Below are positions 41,322 to 51,561 of a DNA stretch of 55,836 bases, piece after piece. The notes beneath the pieces were generated by a model. It ran no database searches. It saw nothing but the letters and a program-made list of their open reading frames with translations, and had not been told where the DNA came from. Where the stretch lies: positions 1-55,836 of the forward strand of contig CALVBB010000015.1 of NCBI GenBank assembly GCA_944325705.1, read 5' to 3'. Position numbers and translations under genes: made by a program. The stretch comes from Candidatus Gastranaerophilales bacterium. Lineage in GTDB: Bacteria > Cyanobacteriota > Vampirovibrionia > Gastranaerophilales > Gastranaerophilaceae. How positions within the stretch are numbered: the stretch's first letter is position 1; every line of letters starts with the position of its first letter.

Positions 41322-43826
41322 TTATGATTGTGTGACTTCAGTTTCTTCTTTTGTTTTAGTCCGTCTTTTCGGAGCTTTTTCAAAGGTAATCTTATCATCA
41401 ACAAGGGTAATCCTGATTGTATCACCCGGAGCATACTTGCCGGAGAGGATTTCTTCAGCAAGGTTATCCTCAATTTTGCGCTGGATAAGACGTCTAAGCG
41501 GTCTTGCACCGTAAGCTTCCGAGTACCCGTTTTTAGCCAGATGATCTTTAACTTCGTCAGTAACTTCAACGGACAGGTCGCGTTCAGCCAGACGCTTGAA
41601 CAAATCTTTCAGCATCAAATCAACAATCTGCCTTATTTCTTCCTGTGTGAGGTGAGCAAATACAATTGTTTCATCAATACGGTTCAAAAATTCCGGTCTG
41701 AAAGCTTTCTTCATCTCTTCTGTAACAGTTTCTTTGAGTTTTTCGTATTTGTCTTTAGATTCATCGTCGGAAGTTGAGAAGCCTAACCTTGAGGTTGTAG
41801 TAATCATGCTTGCTCCGACATTTGATGTCATAATTATGATTGTATTTTTAAAGTTGATGTGGCGGCCTTTTGAATCTGTAAGACGTCCATCATCAAGTAT
41901 TTGAAGCATGATATTAAATACATCAGGGTGGGCTTTTTCAATTTCATCAAAAAGTACAACCGAGTATGGTTTCTTTCTGATAAGTTCTGTCAAATGTCCG
42001 CCATCGTCATAACCGACATACCCCGGAGGAGAACCGATAAGTTTTGCGGTTGAATGTTTTTCCATAAATTCAGACATATCAACTCTTATCATGTTATCTT
42101 CCGAACCGAATACCGCTTCAGCAAGAGCCTTCGCAAGTTCAGTTTTACCAACGCCGGTAGGCCCGCAGAAGATAAAGCTTCCGATAGGTCTGTTCGGGCT
42201 TTTTAAACCGACTCTTGCACGTCTTATAGCTTTAGCAATCGCAACAACCGCATCATTCTGGCCGATTACACGTGCGTGAAGGGTTTCTTCAAGCTTAAGC
42301 AGTCTTTCGCTCTCGCCTTCAGTGAGTTTTGTAACCGGAATGCCTGTCATTGTAGCTATAACCTCAGCAACATTTTCAGCAGTAACTGTAGGTTTGTTTG
42401 CTTCATGTTCTTCTTTATATTTCTGCGACATTTCACGGATTTTGTCTTTTAAATCAGCTTCATCATCACGCAGCTGGGAAGCCTTTTCAAAATCCTGATT
42501 TCTTATTGCATCTTCTTTTTCTTTAATTAATCCGCGTAATTCCTTCTCAAGTTCTTTACCCTCCGGAGAAAGTGTAGAAACTTTTAGACGGACTTTTGAA
42601 CTTGCTTCATCTATTACGTCGATTGCCTTGTCCGGCAGGAAGCGGTCTGTAATATATTTGTTAGACAATTTAACCGCAGCAACAATAGCTTCATCGGAAA
42701 TAATCAATTTGTGGTGTTCTTCGTATTTAGGTTTAAGCCCTTTGATAATTTCAATTGATTCATCTTCGGTCGGTTCGTCTATTATTACGGACTGGAAACG
42801 TCTTTCAAGAGCCGAGTCTTTTTCAACGTATTTTCTGTACTCATCAAGAGTGGTTGCACCGATAACCTGAATTTCGCCTCTGGAGAGCGCCGGTTTAAGA
42901 ATATTTGCAGCGTCAATGGCACCTTCAGCCGCGCCCGCGCCGATAAGTGTATGCATCTCATCAATTACAAGAATAATATTTCCCGCCTGACGGATTTCGT
43001 CCATAATTTTTTTCAAACGTTCTTCAAACTCACCGCGGTACTTGGTACCTGCAACAAGAAGTCCCATATCAAGCTGAATAACTTTCTTGCCTTCAAGAAT
43101 ATCCGGAACTTCATCGTTAACAATCCGGATGGCAAGTCCTTCGGCAACAGCAGTTTTACCAACACCCGGCTCTCCGATAAGCACAGGATTATTTTTTGTA
43201 CGTCTTGCAAGAATTTGAATAACACGTTCAATTTCTTTTTCTCTGCCTACAACAGGATCAAGCCTCTGCTCCTGAGCTGCAAGCGTCAAATCGCGACCAA
43301 ATTCATCAAGACTAGGAGTTTTGGTTTTTCCGCCAGATGAACTCGAAGAAGATGATGAGCTGGAAGAACCGGAAGCTGTAGTTTGCGGTTTTGTTTCACC
43401 AAGCATTTTAACTACATTGCTTCTAATCTTATTCAAATCAACACCCAGATTTTCAAGAACTCTTGCTGCAACGCCTTCACCTTCTCTGATAAGCCCGAGA
43501 AGAAGATGTTCTGTGCCGATATAATTATGCCCTAACTGCCTTGCTTCATCCCATGATAATTCAAGAACTCTTTTTGCCCTCGGGGTGAAAGGAATTTCAA
43601 CAGCAACAAAACCTGAGCCCCGTCCGATAATTTTTTCAACCTCAGCTCTGGCATCTTTCAGAGTAACCCCCATTGATTTAAGGGTTTTAGCAGCAACACC
43701 TGTACCTTCGCCAATAAGCCCCAGGAGAACCTGTTCTGTTCCGACAAAATTATGACCGAGTCTGCGTGCTTCTTCCTGAGCCAGCATTATAACTTTTATA
43801 GCTTTCTCCGTAAAACGTTCAAACAT
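41322..43826 (-). CDS. clpC: ATP-dependent Clp protease ATP-binding subunit ClpC
   Basis: 834 residues: double Clp N-domain ([28 protein letters not shown] and a second repeat), a poly-Ser linker near 155-167, AAA+ domain 1 ([33 protein letters not shown]), a UVR-like middle segment ([23 protein letters not shown]), AAA+ domain 2 ([29 protein letters not shown]) and a basic tail. It unfolds proteins for ClpP and assists stress tolerance. The UVR segment marks it as ClpC rather than ClpA or ClpB, a type found in Firmicutes and the cyanobacterial lineage. The poly-Ser linker is unusual in length. Confidence 0.96.
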   Translation of the reverse strand: MFERFTEKAIKVIMLAQEEARRLGHNFVGTEQVLLGLIGEGTGVAAKTLKSMGVTLKDARAEVEKIIGRGSGFVAVEIPFTPRAKRVLELSWDEARQLGHNYIGTEHLLLGLIREGEGVAARVLENLGVDLNKIRSNVVKMLGETKPQTTASGSSSSSSSSSSSGGKTKTPSLDEFGRDLTLAAQEQRLDPVVGREKEIERVIQILARRTKNNPVLIGEPGVGKTAVAEGLAIRIVNDEVPDILEGKKVIQLDMGLLVAGTKYRGEFEERLKKIMDEIRQAGNIILVIDEMHTLIGAGAAEGAIDAANILKPALSRGEIQVIGATTLDEYRKYVEKDSALERRFQSVIIDEPTEDESIEIIKGLKPKYEEHHKLIISDEAIVAAVKLSNKYITDRFLPDKAIDVIDEASSKVRLKVSTLSPEGKELEKELRGLIKEKEDAIRNQDFEKASQLRDDEADLKDKIREMSQKYKEEHEANKPTVTAENVAEVIATMTGIPVTKLTEGESERLLKLEETLHARVIGQNDAVVAIAKAIRRARVGLKSPNRPIGSFIFCGPTGVGKTELAKALAEAVFGSEDNMIRVDMSEFMEKHSTAKLIGSPPGYVGYDDGGHLTELIRKKPYSVVLFDEIEKAHPDVFNIMLQILDDGRLTDSKGRHINFKNTIIIMTSNVGASMITTTSRLGFSTSDDESKDKYEKLKETVTEEMKKAFRPEFLNRIDETIVFAHLTQEEIRQIVDLMLKDLFKRLAERDLSVEVTDEVKDHLAKNGYSEAYGARPLRRLIQRKIEDNLAEEILSGKYAPGDTIRITLVDDKITFEKAPKRRTKTKEETEVTQS

Positions 43827-43979
43827 TAATTAGCTCCTATACTCTCTTATATATATATTTTACATAAAAAACAAAAATCTTTCAAGGGGGTAGCAGTATA
43901 TTTAAAAGTATTGAAAAATGCCGAAAAATATTGTAAAATAAAAATGTAGTTTATTTAACAAAAGAAAGGGATAGAATAG

Positions 43980-44799
43980 ATGAAAACCATTGGTATGACT
44001 GAAATACACTCAGGGGGGGGGGGGATTTAATACCGGCAGACTTTCCAGCTCTTTTGGATTATCCGGATTTAATAAATATTCAACTCATACGATAGCAGGA
44101 TTTACACTCGCAGAGGTTTTGATAACACTTGGGATTATAGGTATCGTTGCAGCCATGACTATGCCGGCACTTATGGCAAAACACCGCAGAGAAGTTTTAA
44201 AAACCGAATTTAAAAAGACATACAGCGAATTACAACAGATAAACTTATCATTTATAAAAGATGAGGGTCTTAATATGTGTGAATATAACTGGATGCTTGT
44301 AGACAGCGGACAGGCTCAAATGGATGCTTCTAAAAATACTACAGCAAAAATCGTCAGTTATTATAAGGGAAAAGGTAAAAACCTTTATAATAAATATAAC
44401 AATGATGTTAAAAACTTAACGGGCGGGAAGCCTGATATATACATGTTTGATGACGGTACTATGTGGAATTTTATGAGAAAAACTTTTTATAGTGAATTTG
44501 GTAGTGCAAAAGACAATAAATGCATGGTAATAACCATTGATATAAACGGGTATAACCAGAAACCGAACCAGCTCGGAGTCGACATGTTTTCATTCCGCCC
44601 GACAAAAGACGGCAGAGTAATCACGCTTGGAAACCCTGAAACAAACAAAGATGCAGCTAATGGCAGTAAAGACTTTACTGATTGTTCCATGAAAATAAAC
44701 ACAGAGAAAAACGGTATGGGCTGCGCTTACTGGGCAAGTATAGACGTCAATCCGGATGACAATACTAAAGATTACTGGAACGATTTCATAAAATATTAA
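43980..44799 (+). CDS. Prepilin-like protein, poly-G phase-variable, OFF here
   Basis: ATG 43980 (AAAGAAAGGG upstream) reads MKTIGMTEIHS and then a run of 12 G (44013-44024). With 12 G the frame runs into TAA three codons later. With 11 or 14 G it continues GFNTGRLSSSFGLSGFNKYS, THTIA and straight into the prepilin signal GFTLAEVLITLGIIGIVAAMTM, giving about 273 residues. No good start lies between the tract and the signal, so the present state is a non-producing phase. The head domain contains GVDMFSFRP and ends NPDDNTKDYWNDFIKY, distinct from the 5647/51841 pair. Confidence 0.85.
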
Positions 44800-44806
44800 A
44801 AACCTG

Positions 44807-44834
44807 TTGACAAAAAATTTTGTTTTGGTACTAT
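44807..44834 (+). promoter_or_regulatory. Promoter of tRNA-Glu
   Basis: TTGACA (44807-44812) and TACTAT (44829-44834) with a 16-bp spacer. The leader includes the hairpin CCCC-TCG-GGGG (44854-44864). Confidence 0.65.
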
Positions 44835-44919
44835 AGAAAACGTGGAAAGGGAACCCCTCGGGGGATTGGCAAAACAAAAGGCGGAAGTCAAATGTTAAAG
44901 CCCCCAGAAACTAAAACAG

Positions 44920-44995
44920 GCTCCCATCGTCTAGAGGCCTAGGACAACACCCTTTCACGGTGTAGACGGGGATTCGAATTCCCCTGGGAGTACCA
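44920..44995 (+). tRNA. tRNA-Glu (anticodon TTC)
   Basis: Acceptor GCTCCCA pairs with TGGGAGT; D-arm GTCTAGAGGCCTAGGAC; anticodon stem ACACC/GGTGT around CTTTCAC (TTC); T-arm GGGGA-TTCGAAT-TCCCC; discriminator A and encoded CCA. Confidence 0.97.
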
Positions 44996-44997
44996 TT

Positions 44998-45027
44998 AAA
45001 AAAGACGCCATTAAGGCGTCTTTTTTA
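44998..45027 (+). terminator. Terminator after tRNA-Glu
   Basis: GACGCC (45004-45009), loop ATTAA, GGCGTC (45015-45020), then six Ts. Confidence 0.92.
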
Positions 45028-45370
45028 GTATGTTTTTCTGAAAGTTCTCAGACTTACTTTAATTAATTTGTGATAGTAAAAACATATTCCTATTTTTATT
45101 TAAGCATATATAAGAGGGTAGCTCAAATAACATAGTAAATTTATTTTCTAAAGTTTTAACAATATCTTTGCACACATCTACCATTCAGGGCATTTAACAA
45201 GTCTTAATTATTACATGTTATTGTAAAGTATTATTATAAATAGAACAAACACTAGAACTGACAGAATTATTTATATAATTGTCTATGCATATATTAAACT
45301 CTGACGGCAATAAGTTTTTACCACTACAATATTTCAACGCATTATTATAACTACTTTGTAACTACTGTCC
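45028..45370. other. AT-rich gap without a clear gene
   Basis: I see no promoter or RNA structure of note. On the minus strand, 45218-45352 is open and would encode a Ser/Asn-rich peptide with three Cys (ALKYCSGKN, NICIDNYINN, SSVCSIYNN) but has no ATG or ribosome site. It looks like the tail of a decayed secreted protein. Confidence 0.4.
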
Positions 45371-45994
45371 TCAATTTATATTTGAAAAATTGACAATACC
45401 GTTAAATATACCCCAAATTATAATATGGGCCAATATAAACCTACCAATAAAATGCCAAATATTTTTGTATGCCAATCCCCAATTATAACAATATTTACAC
45501 CAAGGGTAAAACAAATACGCAAAGAATATTGTTGATGTCACAGGATTCTCCCAAAAATAAGGAACAAATATATATCCAACAAAAATAGTTACAAGAAAGC
45601 CAACGATAAGGGACTCAATAAATGCAATAAAAGGATTTATTTTTGGCGGTGTATAACTTCCAACAATAATATTATATATAACTTCAGCAACTGAACCAGG
45701 AGAAATATCTGTCCACTCAAGCTGATAATATTCTAACTGGAAATTAAAAATAAGTTTTCCAGAAGTATCATAAAATAAACCACCCTTTTGCGAGAAATTA
45801 TAAGCTTTACAATTAATTAAAATTTCTTGTAAAGAATATCCTATACTAAGATTGTATGTCTGCTCCAATTTTTGATACTGAGGAGAGTCGTCATTCTTAA
45901 CTTTCATCCAACATTGATAAACATCTGGTGATAATTCAGTAAAACTATCAATATCTATATAAGTATTTTTATTAATAATACGCCAGTCCGTCAT
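45371..45994 (-). CDS. Membrane protein with N-terminal adhesin-E-like domain
   Basis: 207 residues. The first 110 residues (WRIINKNTYIDIDSF, YQCWMKVKNDD, YSLQEILINCKAYNF, GLFYDTSGKLIFNF) follow the strand pattern of the surface-adhesin E-like domain that appears in many small exported proteins, but there is no signal peptide in front. The rest holds three hydrophobic segments (LIVGFLVTIFVGYIFVPYFW, IFFAYLFYPWCKY, FILAHIIIWGIFNGIV). Function unknown. The AT-rich codon use differs from its neighbours, and with the broken gene upstream it may be acquired DNA. Confidence 0.6.
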   Translation of the reverse strand: MTDWRIINKNTYIDIDSFTELSPDVYQCWMKVKNDDSPQYQKLEQTYNLSIGYSLQEILINCKAYNFSQKGGLFYDTSGKLIFNFQLEYYQLEWTDISPGSVAEVIYNIIVGSYTPPKINPFIAFIESLIVGFLVTIFVGYIFVPYFWENPVTSTIFFAYLFYPWCKYCYNWGLAYKNIWHFIGRFILAHIIIWGIFNGIVNFSNIN

Positions 45995-46018
45995 ATTTAT
46001 GTACTACACCTACTTATA

Positions 46019-46385
46019 TTACCTAAAATGATGATATAGACGCCCATTAAAATCTACATTGACATTGACCGGACTAGTCATAGCATCAATTATCCTATTC
46101 TGCATTTGTCGTTTTTGATAATTTGCAGAATATTGAGCCCAACGGATTTTCGCAGGGACAAAATTGCTTATTTTATAAGTCCATTCTTGTCGTAATTTTA
46201 TATAACAAAGGTCTTTATACTTACCGGTTTTACTATCACAAATGGCTAACATTGATTCAAATCCCTGTTTAAAATTGTACCAATCATTACTATCAAACTG
46301 CTTTGCTGTAAATGGAATTTTATAGTGCTTTGGATTTTCATATACTAAATACGAATATAACTAATAATACTTGCAACTTATTCAT
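46019..46385 (-). pseudogene. Frameshifted small secreted protein
   Basis: ATG 46385 with GAGGAAA upstream starts a signal-peptide-like MNKLQVLLVIFVF and stops within three codons. One base off, the frame is open to 46019: LVYENPKHYKIPFTAKQFDS, then WYNFKQGFESMLAICDSKTG, ending NGRLYHHFR. Removing one T from the TTT near 46345 joins both into a normal exported protein of about 120 residues. It is either a recent inactivating insertion or a sequence error. It sits 24 bp before the 45371-45994 gene on the same strand. Confidence 0.6.
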
Positions 46386-46520
46386 AACAAAATTTCCTCA
46401 ACCAGCAGATAAATTTTACATACATCATTAATTATAACATGTTTAACATATATTGTCAACATGTATAACATTGTTAGATTAGCTCAAATTTATCATTATA
46501 ATTTATGGCTAAGAGGTTAT

Positions 46521-46847
46521 ATGAAAACTAACATTCAAAAAAGGCTTGGGGAGAGAATACAAAAACTCCGAAAACTTAATGGCTTAAGCCAAGAAACATT
46601 GGCTGAACAACTCGGAATTGCAACTAATACATTGAGCAGTATTGAAACTGGCAACGCTTTTATGACATCATCCACTCTTGAAAAAATAATTGAAACATTA
46701 AACGTATCACCTCAAGAACTTTTTACTTTTGGGGATGAGCATAATAACTTAGACATGTATAGCTATATTTTAAAAAAATTAAAATCACTAAAACATGATA
46801 AAGATAGACTTAAAATTCTATATAGTGTTATAAAAGGAATGTTTTAA
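46521..46847 (+). CDS. XRE-family regulator
   Basis: 108 residues from ATG 46521 (AAGAGG upstream); a longer version from 46461 is unlikely. The helix-turn-helix is GERIQKLRKLNGLSQETLAEQLGIATNTLSSIETGN followed by SSTLEKIIETLNVSPQELF; the tail RLKILYSVIKGMF matches the tails of the 5191 and 13760 regulators. The upstream region (46435-46480) has repeated AACATGT/ACATGTT-type motifs, likely its own operator. Its divergent neighbour is the frameshifted secreted protein instead of a prepilin. Confidence 0.85.
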   Translation: MKTNIQKRLGERIQKLRKLNGLSQETLAEQLGIATNTLSSIETGNAFMTSSTLEKIIETLNVSPQELFTFGDEHNNLDMYSYILKKLKSLKHDKDRLKILYSVIKGMF

Positions 46848-46949
46848 CCGAACCTGATATTAATTGTTTTTTATAATTTAGTTACAAAATCTTGTAAAGT
46901 TATTACAAAAGTAGTATAATAAATTCGTAATGGTTAGAAGGAGTATAGT

Positions 46950-47360
46950 ATGTTAGGAAGTGTAGGTTTCGGCGCGCTCTATTCTTCGCTTTTGAGCAGA
47001 CAAAGCCGGCAGAAAGAGCAGCAAAAACAGGAATTGATTAATAAAAATTATAATGAAATTTATGCACATGAAGCTGCACATAAATCAGCCGGAGGCGCTC
47101 TTGCAGGACCGATTGTTATAGAAAGGAACGAGGAAGGTATCCCCGTTGGCGGTCATGTTTCGATTAAAATGCCATCGATTAATCCGAACAACCCGAAAAA
47201 AGCTGTTGAGGATGCAAATACAGTAATCCGGTCTGCTATGGCACCGTCAGATCCGTCTACTCAAGATTACAGAGTAGCGGCGCAGGCTCGCTCGGTTAAA
47301 GCTCAGGCCGAGGGCATGTTAAATCAAAATCAGGGCAAAAAGCTTAATTACATTGCCTGA
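46950..47360 (+). CDS. SprA-related putative metalloprotease
   Basis: 136 residues. EIYAHEAAHKSAGGALAGPI contains an HExxH zinc-metalloprotease motif (HEAAH); it is followed by VGGHVSIKMPS and APSDPSTQDYRVAAQARSVKAQA, which together match the SprA-related family (CJM1_0395-type putative metalloproteases). The substrate is unknown in the family. AGAAGGAG precedes the ATG. The third zinc ligand is not obvious. Confidence 0.75.
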   Translation: MLGSVGFGALYSSLLSRQSRQKEQQKQELINKNYNEIYAHEAAHKSAGGALAGPIVIERNEEGIPVGGHVSIKMPSINPNNPKKAVEDANTVIRSAMAPSDPSTQDYRVAAQARSVKAQAEGMLNQNQGKKLNYIA

Positions 47361-47374
47361 TTTATCTTATACAG

Positions 47375-49570
47375 CTATGGCTGCTCATGTTTCTGCGGAC
47401 CGATAACAGGATTTTTTGTATTTTCGTAGAATGCAAATTGTACATTTACGGTTTTACCATCCTCTTTTTCCTCATAAAAGAAGCGGCTGTAAGGTTTGTA
47501 GCCTTTAAATTTATAGAATAAAGGCTCAAGCGAACATACAGTTTTATACGGATATTTTCCGCCGGAGCTGATTAATTTGTCCTTTGTATCGAAATAGCCG
47601 CAGACAGCCCCGTCTATTATATATTTAAAATCATCACCTGCTCTGTCAAAGTGTATAACATTTGTTGAACCCTGCAAATCCCCGATAGTAAACAGCAGGT
47701 TATATTTACCGAAATCAATGTTATCAGAATTTTCAACAATATCAAAATCTATATCGTAGCCATCAAACTGCAAAAGTTTTATAGCGAGAAGGGATTCTGA
47801 CACATTTGAAAGAAACAGAATCTTGTTCCGCCTGTCAAACTCTCTAATCTTATCTCTGATAAGACAGGCCTCGTTAAGCACTGGATAATCAGAAATTAAA
47901 TCCGGATTTTTTTCAACTGCATTATAGAAACCTGAACAGTGCGCAATTTCTCTGACCTGACTTATAGTTGCACCACGTTTGAAGTATTTGCTTATTTTAT
48001 AAGCAGAACGCCCCCAGAGATTTGTTGATACGAAAATAAAATAAAACAATGCGAAAAATACAATTATAAATTTAACGGGATTGTTTTTCCTGCAGTAAGA
48101 ATAAGCCAGAACCGGCGCCGATACAACGCAAAAAGCTGTCAGAAACCTTATTGAAAAAATCATATACTCAATCTGCACCGACATTACTGCAATTCCGAGA
48201 AATAAAACTGCTGCAAACGAAAAAATCATCCAGCTCTGTTTTTTTCGCGAAAAAACCGGTTTGATTAACGAATAAATCCAGCATGGCAAAAATACCAGAA
48301 AGCCAAGAATTCCCATTCCCATAAGAGGTTCAAGCAGCGTCTGATTAAGATACTCAAGTTTTATGGAATACAACCCCTCACTTACACCACTAAGCCCCAG
48401 TGCCGCAAGAATACTTTCCCGAAATTCATAAATATAATTTCCAACATACTCATTCCACCTGAAACCGGTAAAATCAAAAAACATAAAAACATATTTTATA
48501 AAATTTGCAGGTAAAGCAAGAATTCCGTCCTGATTGGCATGAACTGCCATAAATGGCTTTGAGCCGGCAATATTACCGTAATCAATAAAATTCAATATAT
48601 AGTTATATGATGAAAAAAACATAAAATTCAAAAAAGAAAACCCGAGAAATTCCAGCAGCGGCCTGTAAAAATCTTTCTTCTTATAGTAAACAGCCATGCC
48701 GGTCATCCATAACCCGACAGCAGGAACAAGAATTATTGCAGGGGTTTTGGTACCGACAGCCAGAGCATAAGATAAAGCAGACATAAATACATGAATTTTT
48801 GAGTCTTTTTTAAGGTATTCCCAGAAAAGATACATACTTGCACTCACCAGTCCGGCTATAATTATATCTGTTTCTGTACCTGATATTTGTACAATAACTG
48901 ATGAGAAAGAGGAAAGTATCAGCAGAATCCAGAGTTTTCTACGCATAGAAATCCCGATATTAGAAAGCAAACCCCACAAAGAAACAAGCGCAAGCAAAAA
49001 TCCGGAAAAAGACACCACGCCAAACCACATCTGTTTTTTCAAAAATATTAAAAGCCAGGCATACAAAATCTCAGAATTTATAGGAAGCACAAGCGCCCTT
49101 ATATCAGCGAAATTAAAATGGTTTAAGTTATGCTGCGAAATCCAGAAAAGACTCCTTAGAACATGATACGCCTCTGCATCAGGGTTCACAACCGGCATAA
49201 ACGATATAAGCCACAATGACACCCCGCACATAAAAAGAAAGGCTATACTTAATATAAACAAATATTTATCAAGCATAAGAGAGCGCCATAACGATTTAAA
49301 AAATAGTTTAAATACAAATTCCGGCTGCGGCAGACGTTTTTTATACCAGAAAAACGCAGAACATCCGGCAAAAACCGTATTCATAACAAGCACAGAACCT
49401 GAATATATTGCCGAAAATAACGACAGAACTTCAAACGTCAAAACAACGTTTGCAAACACTGCCAGAAGCAAATATATACAAAATTTAAGAAAACTTTTAT
49501 TTTCAAAACTTATTGCTACAAAATATGAAGCAGTAAAAACAAGTAAAAATGAAATTAAAAACAGCGCCAT
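47375..49570 (-). CDS. Polytopic membrane protein, GT-C glycosyltransferase-like
   Basis: 731 residues from ATG 49570 (GGGGAGAG upstream). About 12-14 membrane segments are followed by a soluble C-terminal portion of about 170 residues. The first large periplasmic loop begins PVVNPDAEAYHVLRSLFWISQHNL, the Asp-containing position typical of GT-C enzymes (PMT/ArnT/DUF2723 types), and ETDIIIAGLVSASMYLFW follows in the expected place. Such enzymes transfer sugars from lipid carriers to surface polymers or proteins. The assignment is by layout only; a flippase or polymerase is possible. Confidence 0.6.
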   Translation of the reverse strand: MALFLISFLLVFTASYFVAISFENKSFLKFCIYLLLAVFANVVLTFEVLSLFSAIYSGSVLVMNTVFAGCSAFFWYKKRLPQPEFVFKLFFKSLWRSLMLDKYLFILSIAFLFMCGVSLWLISFMPVVNPDAEAYHVLRSLFWISQHNLNHFNFADIRALVLPINSEILYAWLLIFLKKQMWFGVVSFSGFLLALVSLWGLLSNIGISMRRKLWILLILSSFSSVIVQISGTETDIIIAGLVSASMYLFWEYLKKDSKIHVFMSALSYALAVGTKTPAIILVPAVGLWMTGMAVYYKKKDFYRPLLEFLGFSFLNFMFFSSYNYILNFIDYGNIAGSKPFMAVHANQDGILALPANFIKYVFMFFDFTGFRWNEYVGNYIYEFRESILAALGLSGVSEGLYSIKLEYLNQTLLEPLMGMGILGFLVFLPCWIYSLIKPVFSRKKQSWMIFSFAAVLFLGIAVMSVQIEYMIFSIRFLTAFCVVSAPVLAYSYCRKNNPVKFIIVFFALFYFIFVSTNLWGRSAYKISKYFKRGATISQVREIAHCSGFYNAVEKNPDLISDYPVLNEACLIRDKIREFDRRNKILFLSNVSESLLAIKLLQFDGYDIDFDIVENSDNIDFGKYNLLFTIGDLQGSTNVIHFDRAGDDFKYIIDGAVCGYFDTKDKLISSGGKYPYKTVCSLEPLFYKFKGYKPYSRFFYEEKEDGKTVNVQFAFYENTKNPVIGPQKHEQP

Positions 49571-50033
49571 TTCTCTCTCCCCGAAAAAAATCTTAACAAA
49601 ACATTCCGCATTTTGCAATAAAAAGACTTTACAAGAAAATATTTTTTATCTATAATAATTGAACGATGAAAAAATACATTCAATACCGACGTATAGTAAG
49701 TAAATAAAAAGGGCTTGTTTAATAAATAAGACACTTACTACGTGTGGAATAATTAATAAATTCATAAACAAGGCCTTTTGAATAAAAAGGTCTTCTTTTT
49801 TGTTAAAAAAGGTTAAAAGTTATAACAAAAAACGCAATAAAAATTTTCATCAAATTTAATATAAAAGTGAAAGGTTAGAGAACATGACAAAAAACTTCCG
49901 ACGAAACTCAATCATAAAGGCGAATGCCCCGCTCGTCAAACTTATGAATTTAATCTGGGGCTTGTAATAACAGCGATTGAGGAAATTGTGCGCCTTATAA
50001 CGCATGATTTCAGAAGGAAAAGGACAAACATAG
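49571..50033. other. 460-bp gap with an inverted repeat and a possible 27-residue peptide
   Basis: GGCTTGTTTA and TAAACAAGGCC (49711-49775) form an inverted repeat around a 45-base loop with no T-run. A short frame at 49884-49967 (+) would encode MTKNFRRNSIIKANAPLVKL then MNLIWGL, a basic peptide with a weak ribosome site (AAGGTTAGAG). I cannot tell whether it is made. Confidence 0.4.
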
Positions 50034-51341
50034 ATGATTACCGGAATTACCAGCCAAATATATTCAATATTAGGAAGCAATACCTCCCTTATACCCCTGG
50101 CAATAAAAGACATTGCAAACAGCTCGGGGCTGACACTCGGCTCATATATTACAGGAAAAGATGTAGAGAGCAAAGACAGATTTATAGATGAATTCGGAAC
50201 TCAGGCCATCTGGCTCGGCGGCATACCATTTTTCAAAAAGGTTACCGACCTGACTTTATATAAATTATTAGGCATTGATCCGAAATTTGATGTAAGAAAC
50301 CTTAAAAACAAAGATATTCTTGCAAAAGCTATAGAAAAAGCACCAACTGAGAAAATTAGACAAAGCATTATTAAGGCGGCTAAAAACCCTAAATTCACAA
50401 AAAATCTTGCGCTCGGCAAATTTGCATTTTCAACTATAGCTGCAATCTGTACTTACACAGGACTTACTAAATTCAGACAGAACTACAGACTAAAAGAGGC
50501 AAAAGAAAAACTGAAACACAACAACGCCGGACAGAAACAACAGACAATTTACGCAAATACGCTGCCGCAAAAATCGCCTAGCGCATTTGAAGGGGTTCAT
50601 AAACAGAAGCAGGACAAAAATATTTCATTCGGAGGTGCTCTGCAGGAATTTATGTTTAATCCGGCCAAAAACATGATGCTTTTAGACGGTGCTATTACAG
50701 AAGAAAGATTGAGAAATTCCCAGAGCAAGCAGGAATTTATCAACTACACAATTAAAGAAGCCGGCACATGGGCGTTTATGTACTTTGCAGGCGATATAAT
50801 CAGAAAACATCTTGAAAACAAATCTAAAGTTCCGATTGAACTTGATTCAAGGATTATAGAAAGCAAAGATTTGAAAAATGCCTTCAAACTCGGCACATTA
50901 AAATCAAGTTTAGATGATTTCAACAACCTCGGCAGCAAGTTAAACAGAACACCGACAGATCTTGATATTTATAACTTTATCCATGAAAACCCTGATAACT
51001 TTATTGTCAAAATGGGCAAAAAGGCAGACGTAATAAAAACACTGAAGAAATCAGAGGCAATTGATACAAGAGCATATCTTGATATAGATGAATTCAAAGG
51101 TTTAAAAGCCAACCTCGAAAAACTCTACAACAAAGCGCCTGCAGACAATATTGATGATTACCTGAAACAGGTAATCAAAAGCAAACGAGGTGCCGTCCTG
51201 AAAAACATGGGCATCTGCGTTGGCGCACTCGGTATAGCAGTACCGCTTATGATGATAGCTATGAGATATATCCTGCCAAATAACAAAGAGTACAAAGTTA
51301 TGGAACAGGCTAAAAAAGAAACCGCCGGACAACTGGCATAG
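50034..51341 (+). CDS. Hypothetical protein with internal SFGG motif and membrane segments
   Basis: 435 residues with no recognised family. Two similar halves seem present: each starts with a hydrophobic/amphipathic stretch, then a 'W-F-G-D' region (FGTQAIWLGGIPFFKK in the first, AGTWAFMYFAGDIIRKHL in the second), a charged helical region, and a membrane helix (ALGKFAFSTIAAICTYTGL; MGICVGALGIAVPLMMIAMRYIL). The linker between them holds KNISFGGALQEF, similar to the SFxG motif near the start of other proteins here. An internal duplication is therefore likely. Function unknown. Confidence 0.7.
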   Translation: MITGITSQIYSILGSNTSLIPLAIKDIANSSGLTLGSYITGKDVESKDRFIDEFGTQAIWLGGIPFFKKVTDLTLYKLLGIDPKFDVRNLKNKDILAKAIEKAPTEKIRQSIIKAAKNPKFTKNLALGKFAFSTIAAICTYTGLTKFRQNYRLKEAKEKLKHNNAGQKQQTIYANTLPQKSPSAFEGVHKQKQDKNISFGGALQEFMFNPAKNMMLLDGAITEERLRNSQSKQEFINYTIKEAGTWAFMYFAGDIIRKHLENKSKVPIELDSRIIESKDLKNAFKLGTLKSSLDDFNNLGSKLNRTPTDLDIYNFIHENPDNFIVKMGKKADVIKTLKKSEAIDTRAYLDIDEFKGLKANLEKLYNKAPADNIDDYLKQVIKSKRGAVLKNMGICVGALGIAVPLMMIAMRYILPNNKEYKVMEQAKKETAGQLA

Positions 51342-51342
51342 A

Positions 51343-51493
51343 GGGGTTTATATCTCAGTTTACACCAAATGTATTCAAAATACAGCCACAATGTCATTCC
51401 AAACTTGTTTCGGAAGCTCTTAGCTGTAAGACCCTAAACAGGTTCAGGGTGACATTCTTAGATATTTGTAGTGTAATTTGCTATATAAGTCCC
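51343..51493. mobile_element. MITE-like element, copy 2
   Basis: The left end GGGTTTATATCTCAGTTTACAC (51344-51365) matches the inverted right end (GTGTAATTTGCTATATAAG plus TCCC, 51471-51493). The same ends bound copy 1 at 34766. Internal palindromic units: TCATTCCAAACTTG...TTCGGAA and ACCCTAAACAGGTTCAGGGT (51431-51450). Confidence 0.6.
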
Positions 51494-51561
51494 GACATAG
51501 AATACTTGAAAAATCCTCCTTAATATTTTATAATTATAAATAAATTAAGGAGGATAAATTT

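Noticed and set aside
45218-45352. Ser/Asn-rich open frame on the minus strand
   Set aside because: No ATG start or ribosome site; preceded by a stop codon. Recorded only as possible decayed sequence.
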